A stretch of DNA of 64,000 nucleotides, from contig NZ_CP007130.1 in NCBI RefSeq assembly GCF_000522985.1, positions 434,001 through 498,000 on the forward strand. Reading direction: 5' to 3'. Numbering within the stretch: position 1 is the first letter of the stretch; each line of letters starts with the position of its first letter. Shown piece by piece: positions 25,058 to 34,166 of the stretch. Position numbers and translations under genes: made by a program. The notes beneath the pieces are model-generated. The model was not told where the DNA came from, did no database searches, and saw only the letters and a program-made list of their open reading frames with translations. Origin of the DNA: Gemmatirosa kalamazoonensis. GTDB taxonomy: Bacteria > Gemmatimonadota > Gemmatimonadetes > Gemmatimonadales > Gemmatimonadaceae.

Positions 25058-26104
25058 TCACACGAGCCGGATGGTCGGCTCCGCGCGCGGCGTGAGCACG
25101 CCGAACGCCCGCAGATCGAGGCCGCGCTCGCGCGTCACGCGCAGGAACTCGTCGCGCCCCGCCGGATCGACGGCGACGAGGAGACCGCCGCTCGTCTGGG
25201 GGTCGCAGAGCAGGTCGCGCCACGCGTCGGGGAGCGGTGCGACGCGGTGGCCGTAGCTCGCGGCGTTGCGCGTCGTGCCGCCGGGGACCGCGCCTGACGC
25301 GATGTACCCGGCCGCCGACGCGAGGCGGGGTACGTCGTCGACGCGCACCTCGGCCGAGAGGCCGCTCGCGTCGCAGACCTCGAGCAGGTGGCCGAGCAGG
25401 CCGAAGCCCGTGACGTCGGTCATGGTCGCGACCGCGTCGAGGCGCGCGAGCGCGGGGCCGACGTCGTTCAGCGTCAGCATCAGCCTGCGGACCTCGGCGC
25501 AGTCGTCGTCGCGCAGGATCCCGCGCTTCATCGCCGTCGTCAGCACGCCGACGCCGAGCGGCTTCGTGAGATAGAGCTCGCAGCCAGCGCGCGCCTGCGC
25601 GTTCGTGCGCACGTCGGCGCGTCGCCCGGTGCCCGTGACGGCGAGGCCGAAGATCGGCTCGGGCGCGTCGATGCTGTGGCCGCCAGCGAGCGCGATGCCG
25701 GCCCGCGCGCACGCCTCGGTCGCGCCGCGCAGCACGTCGCCCGCGATCGCCGCGTCGAGCAGCGACACCGGCCAGCCGAGTATCGCGATGGCGAGGATCG
25801 GCGTGCCGCCCATCGCGTACACGTCGCTGATCGCGTTCGTCGCCGCGACGGCGCCGAAGTCGAACGCGTCGTCGACGATCGGCATGAAGAAGTCGGTCGT
25901 GCTGATGAGGACGCGCTCGTCGTCGAGCGCGTACACCGCCGCGTCGTCGCGCGCGCCGTGGCCGACGAGCAGCCGCGGATCCGCGAACCCCGGCCCGATG
26001 CCGTCGAGCATGCGGGTGAGCACCGCGGGGGAGATCTTGCAGCCGCAGCCGGCACCGTGCGCGTACTGCGTGAGCCGGACCGGCGATGCCGCGACGGACG
26101 TCAT
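25058..26104 (-). CDS. selD: Selenide, water dikinase (selenophosphate synthase)
   Basis: The 348-residue protein makes selenophosphate from selenide and ATP. The catalytic loop is [11 protein letters not shown], with Cys in the position that is Sec or Cys in the family. Other family motifs are [37 protein letters not shown], and the C-terminal DPQTSGGLL. It converges on selB and starts 22 bp from the 3' end of tRNA-Sec, which is on the same strand, so the tRNA and selD may share a transcript. A GCCTAACG octamer lies in that gap. Confidence 0.95.
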   Translation of the reverse strand: MTSVAASPVRLTQYAHGAGCGCKISPAVLTRMLDGIGPGFADPRLLVGHGARDDAAVYALDDERVLISTTDFFMPIVDDAFDFGAVAATNAISDVYAMGGTPILAIAILGWPVSLLDAAIAGDVLRGATEACARAGIALAGGHSIDAPEPIFGLAVTGTGRRADVRTNAQARAGCELYLTKPLGVGVLTTAMKRGILRDDDCAEVRRLMLTLNDVGPALARLDAVATMTDVTGFGLLGHLLEVCDASGLSAEVRVDDVPRLASAAGYIASGAVPGGTTRNAASYGHRVAPLPDAWRDLLCDPQTSGGLLVAVDPAGRDEFLRVTRERGLDLRAFGVLTPRAEPTIRLV

Positions 26105-26126
26105 GGTTGCCTAACGGTACGGGCGC

Positions 26127-26223
26127 TGGCGGAAGCGTGCGGGAATCGAACCCACCAAACCCGGCGGAACCGGGTCGCATCGGTTTTGAAGACCGAGGAG
26201 GCCACCAGACCCCATCCGCCCCC
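26127..26223 (-). tRNA. selC: Selenocysteine tRNA, anticodon UCA
   Basis: The 97-nt gene includes an encoded CCA. Features typical of tRNA-Sec are a 6-bp D stem GGGGTC/GGCCTC with a UGGU loop, an anticodon stem TCGGT/ACCGA with loop CTTCAAA (anticodon TCA), a long variable arm ACCCGG/CCGGGT, and a T arm GTGGG-TTCGATT-CCCGC. The acceptor stem is unusual: seven pairs with two G-U, and a G-A mismatch at the eighth. It lies next to selD on the same strand. Confidence 0.9.
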
Positions 26224-26268
26224 ATGCGCGCGCTGGGCCGTCCTGAACAGCGGGCCGGCCCAGCCACT

Positions 26269-26799
26269 CTAGCATGTGGGACGCCGCACGACCAGCGGCG
26301 CTCGTCCGTCGTCGTCGCCCCGACGTTCGACTCGGCCTCCAGCTGGAACACGCCGCCGGCGCTGCAGTCCTTCGCCTGGATCTTCGTGGAAGCCGGCCGC
26401 CGCGACGAGCCGCCCGCGCGCGACGTCGAGGACGTAGTGCACGCCGTCGTGCGGCGAGGACCACCGGTCGAACAGCAGCGTGCGGCCATCCTTCCACGCG
26501 AGATCGGAGAGCGGCCGCCAGTCGAACGGGATGCCGCGGACCTCGCGAACGCGATGCATGCGGCGATCGGCGACGTACAGCCGGACGCGCTGTCCGGTCG
26601 ACACCGTGAACGCGTCGTAGCGTCGCGCGGGATCCGTGACGACGGTGTCACGCGTGGTGCCCCGCGCGAGCGTCGTGTCGGCCATCGCGACGTCCGCGAA
26701 CTCCGCGCGCACGTCGAGCCGCTCGGCGTGCGGATGTCGGTGCGTGATCGGCGGCTGCGCGAGGCAGACGGCAGCGAGCAGGTGGGCGTGGAGTCTCAC
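26269..26799 (-). pseudogene. Hypothetical exported protein, probably frameshifted
   Basis: The first 140 or so residues after a GTG start look like a real exported protein (signal-like MRLHAHLLAAVCLAQ, then DTVVTDPARRYDAFTVSTGQRV, WRPLSDLAWKDGRTLLFDRW). After about 26395 the third-codon-position GC bias moves to another frame, which would read STKIQAKDCSAGG and VFQLEAESNVG. One extra base near 26390 (in GGCTTCC) would explain this. The current frame ends at 26269 in Arg-rich shadow sequence. I recognise no family. It sits between tRNA-Sec and palindromic element A copy 2. Either a sequencing error or gene decay is possible. Confidence 0.4.
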
Positions 26800-26834
26800 G
26801 GATTCATGACGACCCAGCCCGGGGCTCCGTTATC

Positions 26835-27106
26835 TCGCGCGGGGACGCCGGGAACGCGGAGAACACCATCGAACCGCAGAGGACTGTCCTCTTTGATCGA
26901 GCCACAGGTTCGAGGCGCTGGGCGAGTACCCTGGGGATCCAGCGGCGATGAAGAGGATCTCGAGATCTTTTCGATCGCCCTTGGATCCCCAGAGTACTCG
27001 CCTGCCACCTCGCCCCATCGGTGTGCTCGGCGGCCCTCTGCGTCCTCCGCGGTTCATTCACACAGCCAAGGCAGTGCTCCGCGTCCTCCGCGTCTCCGCG
27101 TGAGAC
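26835..27106. repeat. Palindromic intergenic element, family A, copy 2
   Basis: The core (about 26910-27012) matches copy 1 almost base for base: GGCGAGTAC, CTGGGGATCC, GGCGATGAAGAGGATCTCGAGATC and the mirrored TTGGATCCCCAGAGTACTCGCC arms. The right flank (27066-27106) is the reverse complement of the left flank of copy 1 (GCAGTGCTCCGCGTCCTCCG against CGCGGAG...CGGAGCACTGC). The flanking modules can therefore be exchanged or inverted between copies. Confidence 0.75.
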
Positions 27107-27110
27107 AGCC

Positions 27111-28637
27111 CTACGCCAGCTCGTAGAAGAAGTCCACGAACGACTTCGCCGCGCCGTCCATGCCGACGACGTTCGGGTTCGTCGACTCGACGAGCCAGTA
27201 CTCGTCCGGCGCGTGCGCGCCCGCGCCGTGGCCGAGCCCGAACTGTCCGGCGGGCAGATTCAGCGGGGGCGCGGTGAACGTCGCGCCGGGCCACGAACCG
27301 GCGAGCCGCGGCCAGAGCAGCGGGTCGACGCCGTTCTTGCGATACGTGGCCATCATCGCGTGCACGAGCTTCGAGTCGGCCGGCGTCTCGGTCGGATCGT
27401 AGCCGCCGGTCATGTTCACCTCGAGATCGCCGAAGCCGTGCTTCGCGAGGTGCGCCTTCACCCGCTCGAGCGTCTTCGCCGCCGTCATGTCGGGCACGAG
27501 CCGCATGTCGAGCTTCGCGACGGCGCGGTGCGGCAGGATCGTCTTGCCGCCGGGACCCGTGTAGCCGCCGACGAGCCCCTCGATGTTGATCGTCGGCTGC
27601 GAGACGAGGCGCACGAGCGAGTCGTGCCACGCCTCGTCGGCGATCCAGCGGGTGACGCCCAACGCCTTCTTCGTCTCGGCCTCGCTCATGCGCGGGATCG
27701 CGTCCTCGAGGATGCGCCGCTGCGCGTCGCCGATCGGGCGCACGTCGTCGAAGAACCCCTCCACGGCCGGCGTGTGGCCGTCGGGCTTCACCAGCGTGTT
27801 CAGCGCCTGCACGAGATGCCACGCGGGGCTGTCGACCTGCGCGGCGAGGCTCGAGTGAACGTCGCGCGCCGGGCCGCGCCCCCACTTCTCGCCCGACGCG
27901 ACGAGCTCCAGCTCGATCACGCCCTTCGCGCCGAGGTTCACCTGCACGCGGCCGTCGAGGCCCTGGTTGCCTAACGGGATGACGACGCCGACGCACCGAT
28001 GCAGCGCGGCCTGCACCTCGGGTGTCAGCACGATCTGCCGGAAGCTCGGGCTGCCGATCTCCTCCTCGCCCTCGGCCACGAGCACGAGGTTCACGGGCAG
28101 CTTCACGTTCGCCGCGCGGAACGCATGCAGCGCGGCGAGGCACGCGACCTCGGGGCCCTTCTGGTTCGTCGCGCCACGGCCGACGATCACCGTGCCGACG
28201 CCCTCCTTCTTCACCAGCCGACCCTCGAGCGGCGGGGAACTCCACTCCGCCGGGTCGAACTGCTTCACGTCGTACATGAAGTAGAGGCCGAGCCACGTGC
28301 GCGCCCCGACGTCGAGCGTGCCGAACACGCCGGGCTTCCCGCTCGTCGGCACGAGGCGCGCGTTCGCGAACCCGGCGTCGCGCGCGAGCCGCGCCATGTA
28401 TTCGGCGCCCTGCGGGTAGTTGCGGTTCTCCGCCGCGATGGACGGGAACGCGATCCAGTCGCGGAGCATCGTGAGGGCGGCGGCGTGGCCCGACGCGATC
28501 TTCGCGATCACCGCGTCGCGGTCGGCGGCGGCATGGGCGCCTAACGGAGACGGCAGGCCGCCGAGGGCGAGCCCCGCGACGCCGGCGGCAGCGCCGTGCA
28601 CGAACGTGCGTCGGTCGATCGAGTTGCTGCGCTCCAT
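27111..28637 (-). CDS. Tat-exported M20-family metallohydrolase with altered metal ligands
   Basis: The product is 508 residues with a twin-arginine signal (SIDRRTFVHGAAAGVAGLALGG). The fold is M20/ArgE-like: GRGATNQKG at 153-161, LVAEGEEEIGSPSF with the catalytic and ligand glutamates, and a C-terminal GHGAGAHAPDEYW. The first metal motif, normally HxD, is M121-Y-D123, and the bridging Asp of GRGAxDxKG is N158. Zinc binding is therefore doubtful or different. It follows the FAD oxidoreductase by 24 bp on the same strand and is probably cotranscribed. A dipeptidase or N-acyl amidase role is only a guess. Confidence 0.75.
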   Translation of the reverse strand: MERSNSIDRRTFVHGAAAGVAGLALGGLPSPLGAHAAADRDAVIAKIASGHAAALTMLRDWIAFPSIAAENRNYPQGAEYMARLARDAGFANARLVPTSGKPGVFGTLDVGARTWLGLYFMYDVKQFDPAEWSSPPLEGRLVKKEGVGTVIVGRGATNQKGPEVACLAALHAFRAANVKLPVNLVLVAEGEEEIGSPSFRQIVLTPEVQAALHRCVGVVIPLGNQGLDGRVQVNLGAKGVIELELVASGEKWGRGPARDVHSSLAAQVDSPAWHLVQALNTLVKPDGHTPAVEGFFDDVRPIGDAQRRILEDAIPRMSEAETKKALGVTRWIADEAWHDSLVRLVSQPTINIEGLVGGYTGPGGKTILPHRAVAKLDMRLVPDMTAAKTLERVKAHLAKHGFGDLEVNMTGGYDPTETPADSKLVHAMMATYRKNGVDPLLWPRLAGSWPGATFTAPPLNLPAGQFGLGHGAGAHAPDEYWLVESTNPNVVGMDGAAKSFVDFFYELA

Positions 28638-28661
28638 CGCGGCCTCCGTGGCTGTGCGCGC

Positions 28662-30521
28662 TCAGGCGCCCGCGGTCTCGAGGGCGGCGCGCCGCCCCTG
28701 TGCGAGCGCGCCCGTCGCGCTCTGGTGTCCGTTCAGCTCCGAGTGCGCGATCGCGATCCGCCCGTAGCCGCGCGCGACGATCTCGCGCGGTGCGGGCTCG
28801 CCGTCGCGTCCATAGTACCACCCCGGCGGCTGCACGAGCCGCGCGTGGCCCCACCGGTTCAGGATGATCCCCGCGACGTCGCGCCGCGGGTCGAAGCCGG
28901 ATGCGCCGAACTGCCGCGCGAGCTGCGCGCGCAGCGTACGCTCGTACTCGCGATACGGCGTGGCGAGGAGCTTCGCGCGGTTCGCGACGCCCTGCTCGGC
29001 GGCGCTCATGCCCGGCGTGTAGAGGCCCATGTAGAACGTGAGCATCGCCGGGCGATCGGGATCGAACGGCTCGGTCCTCGCGCCGACGACCATCGGACGG
29101 CGCACGTTCGCCACGAAGCCGAGCCCGCGGTCGTCGAACCAGCGCGCGGCCGTGATGCCCAGCCGCTCCAGGAAGCGCCAGTTCCTGAGCGCGACGTTGA
29201 CGACGAGCGCCGGCGCGTACGCGAAGTCGGCGTACGCGGCGCGCAGCTCGGCCGGCGCGTCGGTCAGCACCCGGCGGTTCACCCAGCCGCCGGTCGCCAT
29301 GATCACGCGGCGCGCGCGCACGCGTCGGAGGCGGCCGCCTAACGCGTACGTGACGAGCACGCGCTCGCTCGCGCCGGGGGCGCCGTCGTGCGCCACGCGC
29401 ACCACCGTCGCGCCGACGCGGATGCGCGTGTGCTGCCGCGGGCGGTCGAGCGCCGCCCAGCGCACGGTGCCGCCGAAGATCCCCTCGAACGTCGCGGGGC
29501 CGGTGATCGCGTCGGGGACGAGCGCCTTCACGAGGTGCCGCGCGTAGGTCGTGTTGCCGCCGGGGAACGAGAGACCGGGCCCGCCCGTGCGGCCGCGCGG
29601 ACGGCTCACGCCGGGCATGCCGATCTGCTGCGCGGCGTGCGCGCTCACCGCGTCGGGGCTCGCGCCGCTGATCAGACCGATGACCGGCTCGATCGTCTTC
29701 GTCACCGCGCTCGAGTAGCCGAGCTCCTTCTCGAGCCAGTCGCGGTACGACATCGTGTCGAGCCGGCGCGCGAACGCGTCCGCGGAGAGCCCTTTCGTGT
29801 CGGGCGGCGTGGAGCGCCAGCGCAGCAGCTCGCGCCTGACGCCATCGGAGAGCGGCGCGTCGGCGAGGTCGTTCTGCCACACGTTGCGCAGCCACGGCCC
29901 GCCCGGCGCGAACTGGTAGCCGACGTCGATGCCGTACTCGCCGACGCCCTCCATCGGCTGGTAGTTGTCCTGCGCCGCGCGCAGCGCCGGCCGCCGCGAT
30001 CCCCACTCGGCGAAGCGGAACTCGCGCGGCAGCGCGAGCTCGGTCCACAGGTCGTCGAGCCAGCCGCTCCCGGCCCGTGGCACGCCGAAGTCGTTCGACC
30101 CCTGCGGACCGACGAGGCGCACGCCGTCGACGTCGACCTCGTTCTGCTTCGCCTCGCCACCGAAGATGGGGTGATTCTCGAGCACGAGGCACCGCTTCGC
30201 GCCGCCGGTCGCCTTCGCGAAGAAGTGCGCCGCGGCGAGCCCCGAGATGCCGCCGCCCACGACGACGAGATCGTACGGGTCGTCGACGTCGGTCGCCGCG
30301 GCGCCGTACGTGCCGTCGCGGATGCCGTGCGCGGCGTCGACGACCGCCTTCGTGTTCCCGTTCGACGCCGCGTAGTCGCCGACGCCGCCGGGGCCCGTCC
30401 ACGGATCCGCGATCCTGCCCAACGCGGCGGCCGGCGACGGGGCACCGAGCAGCGCGGCGCCGACGCCGAGCAGCGTCGCGTTCAGGAAGTCCTTGCGGGT
30501 GATCGGCGTGTCGTCAGGCAT
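28662..30521 (-). CDS. FAD-dependent oxidoreductase, spermidine-dehydrogenase-like
   Basis: The product is 619 residues. A leader with an export-like stretch (ITRKDFLNATLLGVGAALLGA) precedes an FAD-binding Rossmann motif, YDLVVVGGGISGLAAAHFFAK, at about residues 82-102. This is followed by the GIMFGGEAKQNEF-like segment here read as HPIFGGEAKQNEVD, a feature of spermidine-dehydrogenase and related flavin amine oxidases. The C-terminus has an FAD-contact segment GRIAIAHSELNGHQS. I chose the ATG at 30521 for the leader; the open frame upstream is shadow. It lies 24 bp before the M20 gene. The substrate is uncertain. Confidence 0.7.
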   Translation of the reverse strand: MPDDTPITRKDFLNATLLGVGAALLGAPSPAAALGRIADPWTGPGGVGDYAASNGNTKAVVDAAHGIRDGTYGAAATDVDDPYDLVVVGGGISGLAAAHFFAKATGGAKRCLVLENHPIFGGEAKQNEVDVDGVRLVGPQGSNDFGVPRAGSGWLDDLWTELALPREFRFAEWGSRRPALRAAQDNYQPMEGVGEYGIDVGYQFAPGGPWLRNVWQNDLADAPLSDGVRRELLRWRSTPPDTKGLSADAFARRLDTMSYRDWLEKELGYSSAVTKTIEPVIGLISGASPDAVSAHAAQQIGMPGVSRPRGRTGGPGLSFPGGNTTYARHLVKALVPDAITGPATFEGIFGGTVRWAALDRPRQHTRIRVGATVVRVAHDGAPGASERVLVTYALGGRLRRVRARRVIMATGGWVNRRVLTDAPAELRAAYADFAYAPALVVNVALRNWRFLERLGITAARWFDDRGLGFVANVRRPMVVGARTEPFDPDRPAMLTFYMGLYTPGMSAAEQGVANRAKLLATPYREYERTLRAQLARQFGASGFDPRRDVAGIILNRWGHARLVQPPGWYYGRDGEPAPREIVARGYGRIAIAHSELNGHQSATGALAQGRRAALETAGA

Positions 30522-30587
30522 GCGATGCGTCGGTGTGGCTTCGGCGTGGCGGGCGGCGCCTCCCGCGCTCGACCGCTCCTCGAGGTT

Positions 30588-30670
30588 GGAACGCGGATGC
30601 CGCGGATCACGCGGATTCGACCGGAGCGACGGCGTGCGCCGAATCCGCGCGACCCGCGCGATCCGCGTCC
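30588..30670. repeat. Imperfect palindrome with GCGGAT tandem arms (family E)
   Basis: The left arm has three CGCGGAT units in tandem (GGAACGCGGATGCCGCGGAT, then CACGCGGATTCG). The right arm mirrors it with CGAATCCGCGCGACCCGCG and CGATCCGCGTCC. It occupies the 197-bp gap between the TolB-amidohydrolase and the FAD oxidoreductase, which are on the same strand. A strong terminator or transcript-stabilising structure is likely. Confidence 0.6.
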
Positions 30671-30718
30671 GACTCGCGGAGTCGTCCGCCGCGAGGGGTC
30701 GGAACGATACGAGGATGC

Positions 30719-33700
30719 CTAACGTTGCTGATCTCCCCCACCGTTCGCGGCATCCTTCCACCACCAGAGCCCCGCCACCTGCCGCTGTCGCGGCCACAGC
30801 TCGGCGAGCGTGTTCCCATCGTACAGGCGGCCGTTCTTCATCACGTAGCGAATCGAGTTCGTGTTGCGGATGTCGTCGAGCGGGTTGCGGTCGAGCACCT
30901 GCAGGTCGGCGAGCTTGCCCGGCTCGAGGGAGCCGAGCTGCCGGCCCATCCCGATCGACTCGGCGCCGAAGATCGTCGCGACGCGCAGCACGTCGTGCCG
31001 CGGCATGCCGCCCGACGCGATGTTCCAGATCTCCCAGTGGGCGCCGATGCCCTGGAACTGGCCGTGGCTGCCCAACCCCACACGGCCGCCCGCGGCGACG
31101 ACCTTCGCGGCCTGCGCGGCGAACAGCGGGAACGAGTACGCCGACGGCGCCCACCATCCCGGGCGGCGCAGCGCCTTCTTCTCGATCTCGTGGCGCGGCA
31201 TGAAGTGGTTCACCTTCGGGTCGTCCACGACGTTCGTGTTCTCGTACCAGTAGTTCTCCGCCCACGGGCCGCCGTACTGCACGATGAGCGTCGGCGTCCA
31301 CGTCACGCCGCTCTTCGCGAACAGCTGCACCGCGTCCTTGTACTGCGGCGCGATGGGGAGCGTGTGCTCGATGCCCGAGTAGCCGTCCATCGCCTCGGTG
31401 ATGTTCTTCTTGAAGTCGAGCCCGCCCTCGAGCGTGGGCATGAGCCCCTGCTCGCGCGCGGCCATGGCGATCCACTGCCGCACCTTCCGGTCGCCGGCCA
31501 TGTACTGCTTGATCGTGTTCGTGTGATAGAACTCGGAGTAGCGCCGCAGCACGTCGCGCGCGTCGTCGAGGCTGCGGATGTTGTCGCGCGTGAACACGCC
31601 CGGACCCGTGGCGAGGATGCGCGGGCCGACGAGATCCCCCGTCTCCACGAGATCGCCGTACGACAGCACGTCGGTGGTCGACGTCTGCGGGTCGCGCGTG
31701 GTCGTGACGCCGTACGCGAGGTTGATGAGGTACTCCCACGGCTGCGTGCGATGCACGCCGAACGCCGGCCAGATGTGCGCGTGGACGTCGACGTAGCCAG
31801 GGAGGATCGTCTTCCCCGAGACGTCGATGACGCGCGCGTCGTTAGGCACCGTCACGCTCCCCGTGGCGCCGACGGCGGCGATGCGGTTGTCGCGCACGAC
31901 GACGTCGCCGCTCGGGATCACCTCGTCGCCCTTCATCGTGATGAGGCGCGCGCCGCGCAGCACGACCGTGCCCGACGGGCGGTCCTTCGGCACGCGGATG
32001 GTGACGTCGAGGCGCGTCGGCTCGTAGACGGCGCGCGTGGCGCGGGTGCCCGTCGCGCGCGTGGCGGTGTCGTTCGGCACCGCGCCGGCGCGCCGCGCGT
32101 CGCGCAGCGAGTCGGCGCGCGCCGTGGAGTCGCGCACGAGCGAGTCGGCGCGCGCCACGTCGTACGTGAAGAACGAGCGGCCCAGCGAGTAGAAGACCTG
32201 CCTGCCGTCGCGCGACCAGCGCGCGAAGTCGCCGCCGACGCGCGTGAGACGCCGCACCGGCACCTGCGACTGCGCCGGGTTCTGGATGGAGATCTGCGGT
32301 GCGACGGCGCCGACCATCGGCACGGAGTAGATCAGGTACAGGTTCGTGCCCGCCTGCACCAGCGCGCGGTCGCCGTCGGGGGAGATGAGGATCTCGTCCG
32401 GCGGCGGCACCTGCGGGCCGGCGTTCTGCTGCGCGCCGGGGCTGCCGACGCGCAGGTGCTGCTGGCGGTCGGTGCCGTCGTAGCGCATCGACACGAGGCC
32501 GTCGGCCGGCTCGAACACGTAGACGCGGCCCGTGTCGGGACCGAAGTGCGGCTGGCCGAAGCGCGTCACCGGCGTGATCACCGTCGCCGCCCCGCCGGTC
32601 GCCGGCAGCCACACGAGCTCCACGCCGGCCGCCTCGGCGCTGTTCCCGCCCAGCTCGTCGCGGTCGCGGCGCTGCTCGCGCGGGCCCCGCGCGAGCACCA
32701 GGCGGCGGCCGTCGGGCGAGTAGGTCAGCTTGTCGTAGAAGCCGGGCTGCGTCGTGAGCCGCTCCGGGGCGCCGTTAGGCACGTCGGGGCGCGCGCGGTA
32801 GACGTGGCCCCCCTCGCGCTCGTTCCACGTCACGTACGCGACATACCGCCCATCGGGCGACCATGCGGGGGAGAACTCGCCGACGTCGCTCGCGGTCGTG
32901 AGACGGCGCGGACGGCACGCCGCCGCCGGCGCGTCGCCGGTGGTCGACGTCGGACACGATGCGAGGTCGAGCACCCAGAGCTTGTCGAGCGCGGTGAACG
33001 CGAGCCGCTTGCCGTCGGGCGAGCGCGTCGCGTTCCGGATCTGCCGAACGACGAGCGACGAGTCGTCGTACGGGAACTCGAGCTTGATCGCGCCGGCGAT
33101 CGTCTGATCGACGTCGGCGGTGAACGGGATCATCGTCTGCGCGCCGTCGGGCACGCCGATGCGCCAGATGTGCCCGTGGTGCGCGACGACGATCGCCTTG
33201 CTGTCCGGCGTGAACGCGAACGGCGGCATGAGGTCGCGGCTGTAGCGCGACTCCTGGTCGTCGCGCTGCACGTCGGGAGCGAGCCACCGCTCGTCGCCGG
33301 TCGCGAGGTCGCGGAGCCGGAGCGCCGTGAGCGAGTCGTTGCGCGTTGCGTAGACGAGCCACTTGCCGTCGGGGCTCAGCACGGGGCGCATCCCCGACCC
33401 CGGCGCCTGCGTGCGCACGAACGTCTTGCCGGTGCGGCGGTCGTAGACGGCGATCTGCCAGTCGAGCGACGTCTGGTTGTAGCCGCCGCCCGCCGCGGTG
33501 CGCACGGCCGAGTAGACGTAGCGCGGATCCGGCCCGAACGCCGCGCCCACGTAGTTGCTCGGGAACGGCTGCGCGTTAGGCCCGCCCGCGTTGGGCGCGC
33601 CGGCCCCCGCGGTCGGCGCGCCGGTGAGCTGCACCCCGGTGCCGCCGTCGCGGTGATAGAGGAACAGGTTGTACCCGGCGCCCGCGCCGTTGCGCGACAC

Positions 33701-34156
33701 GACGACGTACTTGCCGTCGGGCGTCCACGTCGGCGAGATGAACGTGCGGTTCTCCTCGCGCGTGAGCTGGCGCGCGTGCGACCCGTCCGGCTCGACGAGC
33801 CACAGGTTGTCCGAGCCGTTGCGGTCGCTCACGAACGCGATCGTCTTGCCGTCGGGCGCCCAGTGCGGCTGGCCGTCGAACGCCTGGCCGCTCGTGATGC
33901 GCGTCGCCTTGCCGCCCGCGATCGGCAGCGTGTACAGGTCGCCGAGCAGGTCGAACGCGATCGTCGTGCCGTCCGGCGAGAGGTCGAGCGAGAGCCACGT
34001 GCCCTCGTCGGTCGTGAAGCGGAGCGGCTGCGTGGGACGCAGCGGCAGCTCGCGCAGCGGGCGGCCGGCGGAATCGCCGCCGGCGTTAGGCACCTGCGCG
34101 CCGAGGGACGTGGCAGCGAGCGCGCCGAGGAGCGCGGCGAGGGCGAGGCGTCGCAT
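30719..34156 (-). CDS. Exported amidohydrolase with N-terminal TolB-type beta-propeller
   Basis: The 1145-residue precursor has a signal peptide (LALAALLGALAATSLGA). About 650 residues of WD40/TolB-like propeller repeats come first (SPDGTTIAFDLLGDLYTLP, APDGKTIAFVSDRNGSDNLW, TPDGKYVVVSRNG and others). A metal-dependent amidohydrolase barrel follows, with GYVDVHAHIWPAFG carrying the HxH motif. This two-domain form is frequent in Gemmatimonadota and Bacteroidota; the substrate is not known for most members. Four CGTTAGGC octamers lie inside the gene. The ATG at 34156 gives the signal peptide. Confidence 0.82.
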   Translation of the reverse strand: MRRLALAALLGALAATSLGAQVPNAGGDSAGRPLRELPLRPTQPLRFTTDEGTWLSLDLSPDGTTIAFDLLGDLYTLPIAGGKATRITSGQAFDGQPHWAPDGKTIAFVSDRNGSDNLWLVEPDGSHARQLTREENRTFISPTWTPDGKYVVVSRNGAGAGYNLFLYHRDGGTGVQLTGAPTAGAGAPNAGGPNAQPFPSNYVGAAFGPDPRYVYSAVRTAAGGGYNQTSLDWQIAVYDRRTGKTFVRTQAPGSGMRPVLSPDGKWLVYATRNDSLTALRLRDLATGDERWLAPDVQRDDQESRYSRDLMPPFAFTPDSKAIVVAHHGHIWRIGVPDGAQTMIPFTADVDQTIAGAIKLEFPYDDSSLVVRQIRNATRSPDGKRLAFTALDKLWVLDLASCPTSTTGDAPAAACRPRRLTTASDVGEFSPAWSPDGRYVAYVTWNEREGGHVYRARPDVPNGAPERLTTQPGFYDKLTYSPDGRRLVLARGPREQRRDRDELGGNSAEAAGVELVWLPATGGAATVITPVTRFGQPHFGPDTGRVYVFEPADGLVSMRYDGTDRQQHLRVGSPGAQQNAGPQVPPPDEILISPDGDRALVQAGTNLYLIYSVPMVGAVAPQISIQNPAQSQVPVRRLTRVGGDFARWSRDGRQVFYSLGRSFFTYDVARADSLVRDSTARADSLRDARRAGAVPNDTATRATGTRATRAVYEPTRLDVTIRVPKDRPSGTVVLRGARLITMKGDEVIPSGDVVVRDNRIAAVGATGSVTVPNDARVIDVSGKTILPGYVDVHAHIWPAFGVHRTQPWEYLINLAYGVTTTRDPQTSTTDVLSYGDLVETGDLVGPRILATGPGVFTRDNIRSLDDARDVLRRYSEFYHTNTIKQYMAGDRKVRQWIAMAAREQGLMPTLEGGLDFKKNITEAMDGYSGIEHTLPIAPQYKDAVQLFAKSGVTWTPTLIVQYGGPWAENYWYENTNVVDDPKVNHFMPRHEIEKKALRRPGWWAPSAYSFPLFAAQAAKVVAAGGRVGLGSHGQFQGIGAHWEIWNIASGGMPRHDVLRVATIFGAESIGMGRQLGSLEPGKLADLQVLDRNPLDDIRNTNSIRYVMKNGRLYDGNTLAELWPRQRQVAGLWWWKDAANGGGDQQR

Positions 34157-34166
34157 GGGTCTGACG

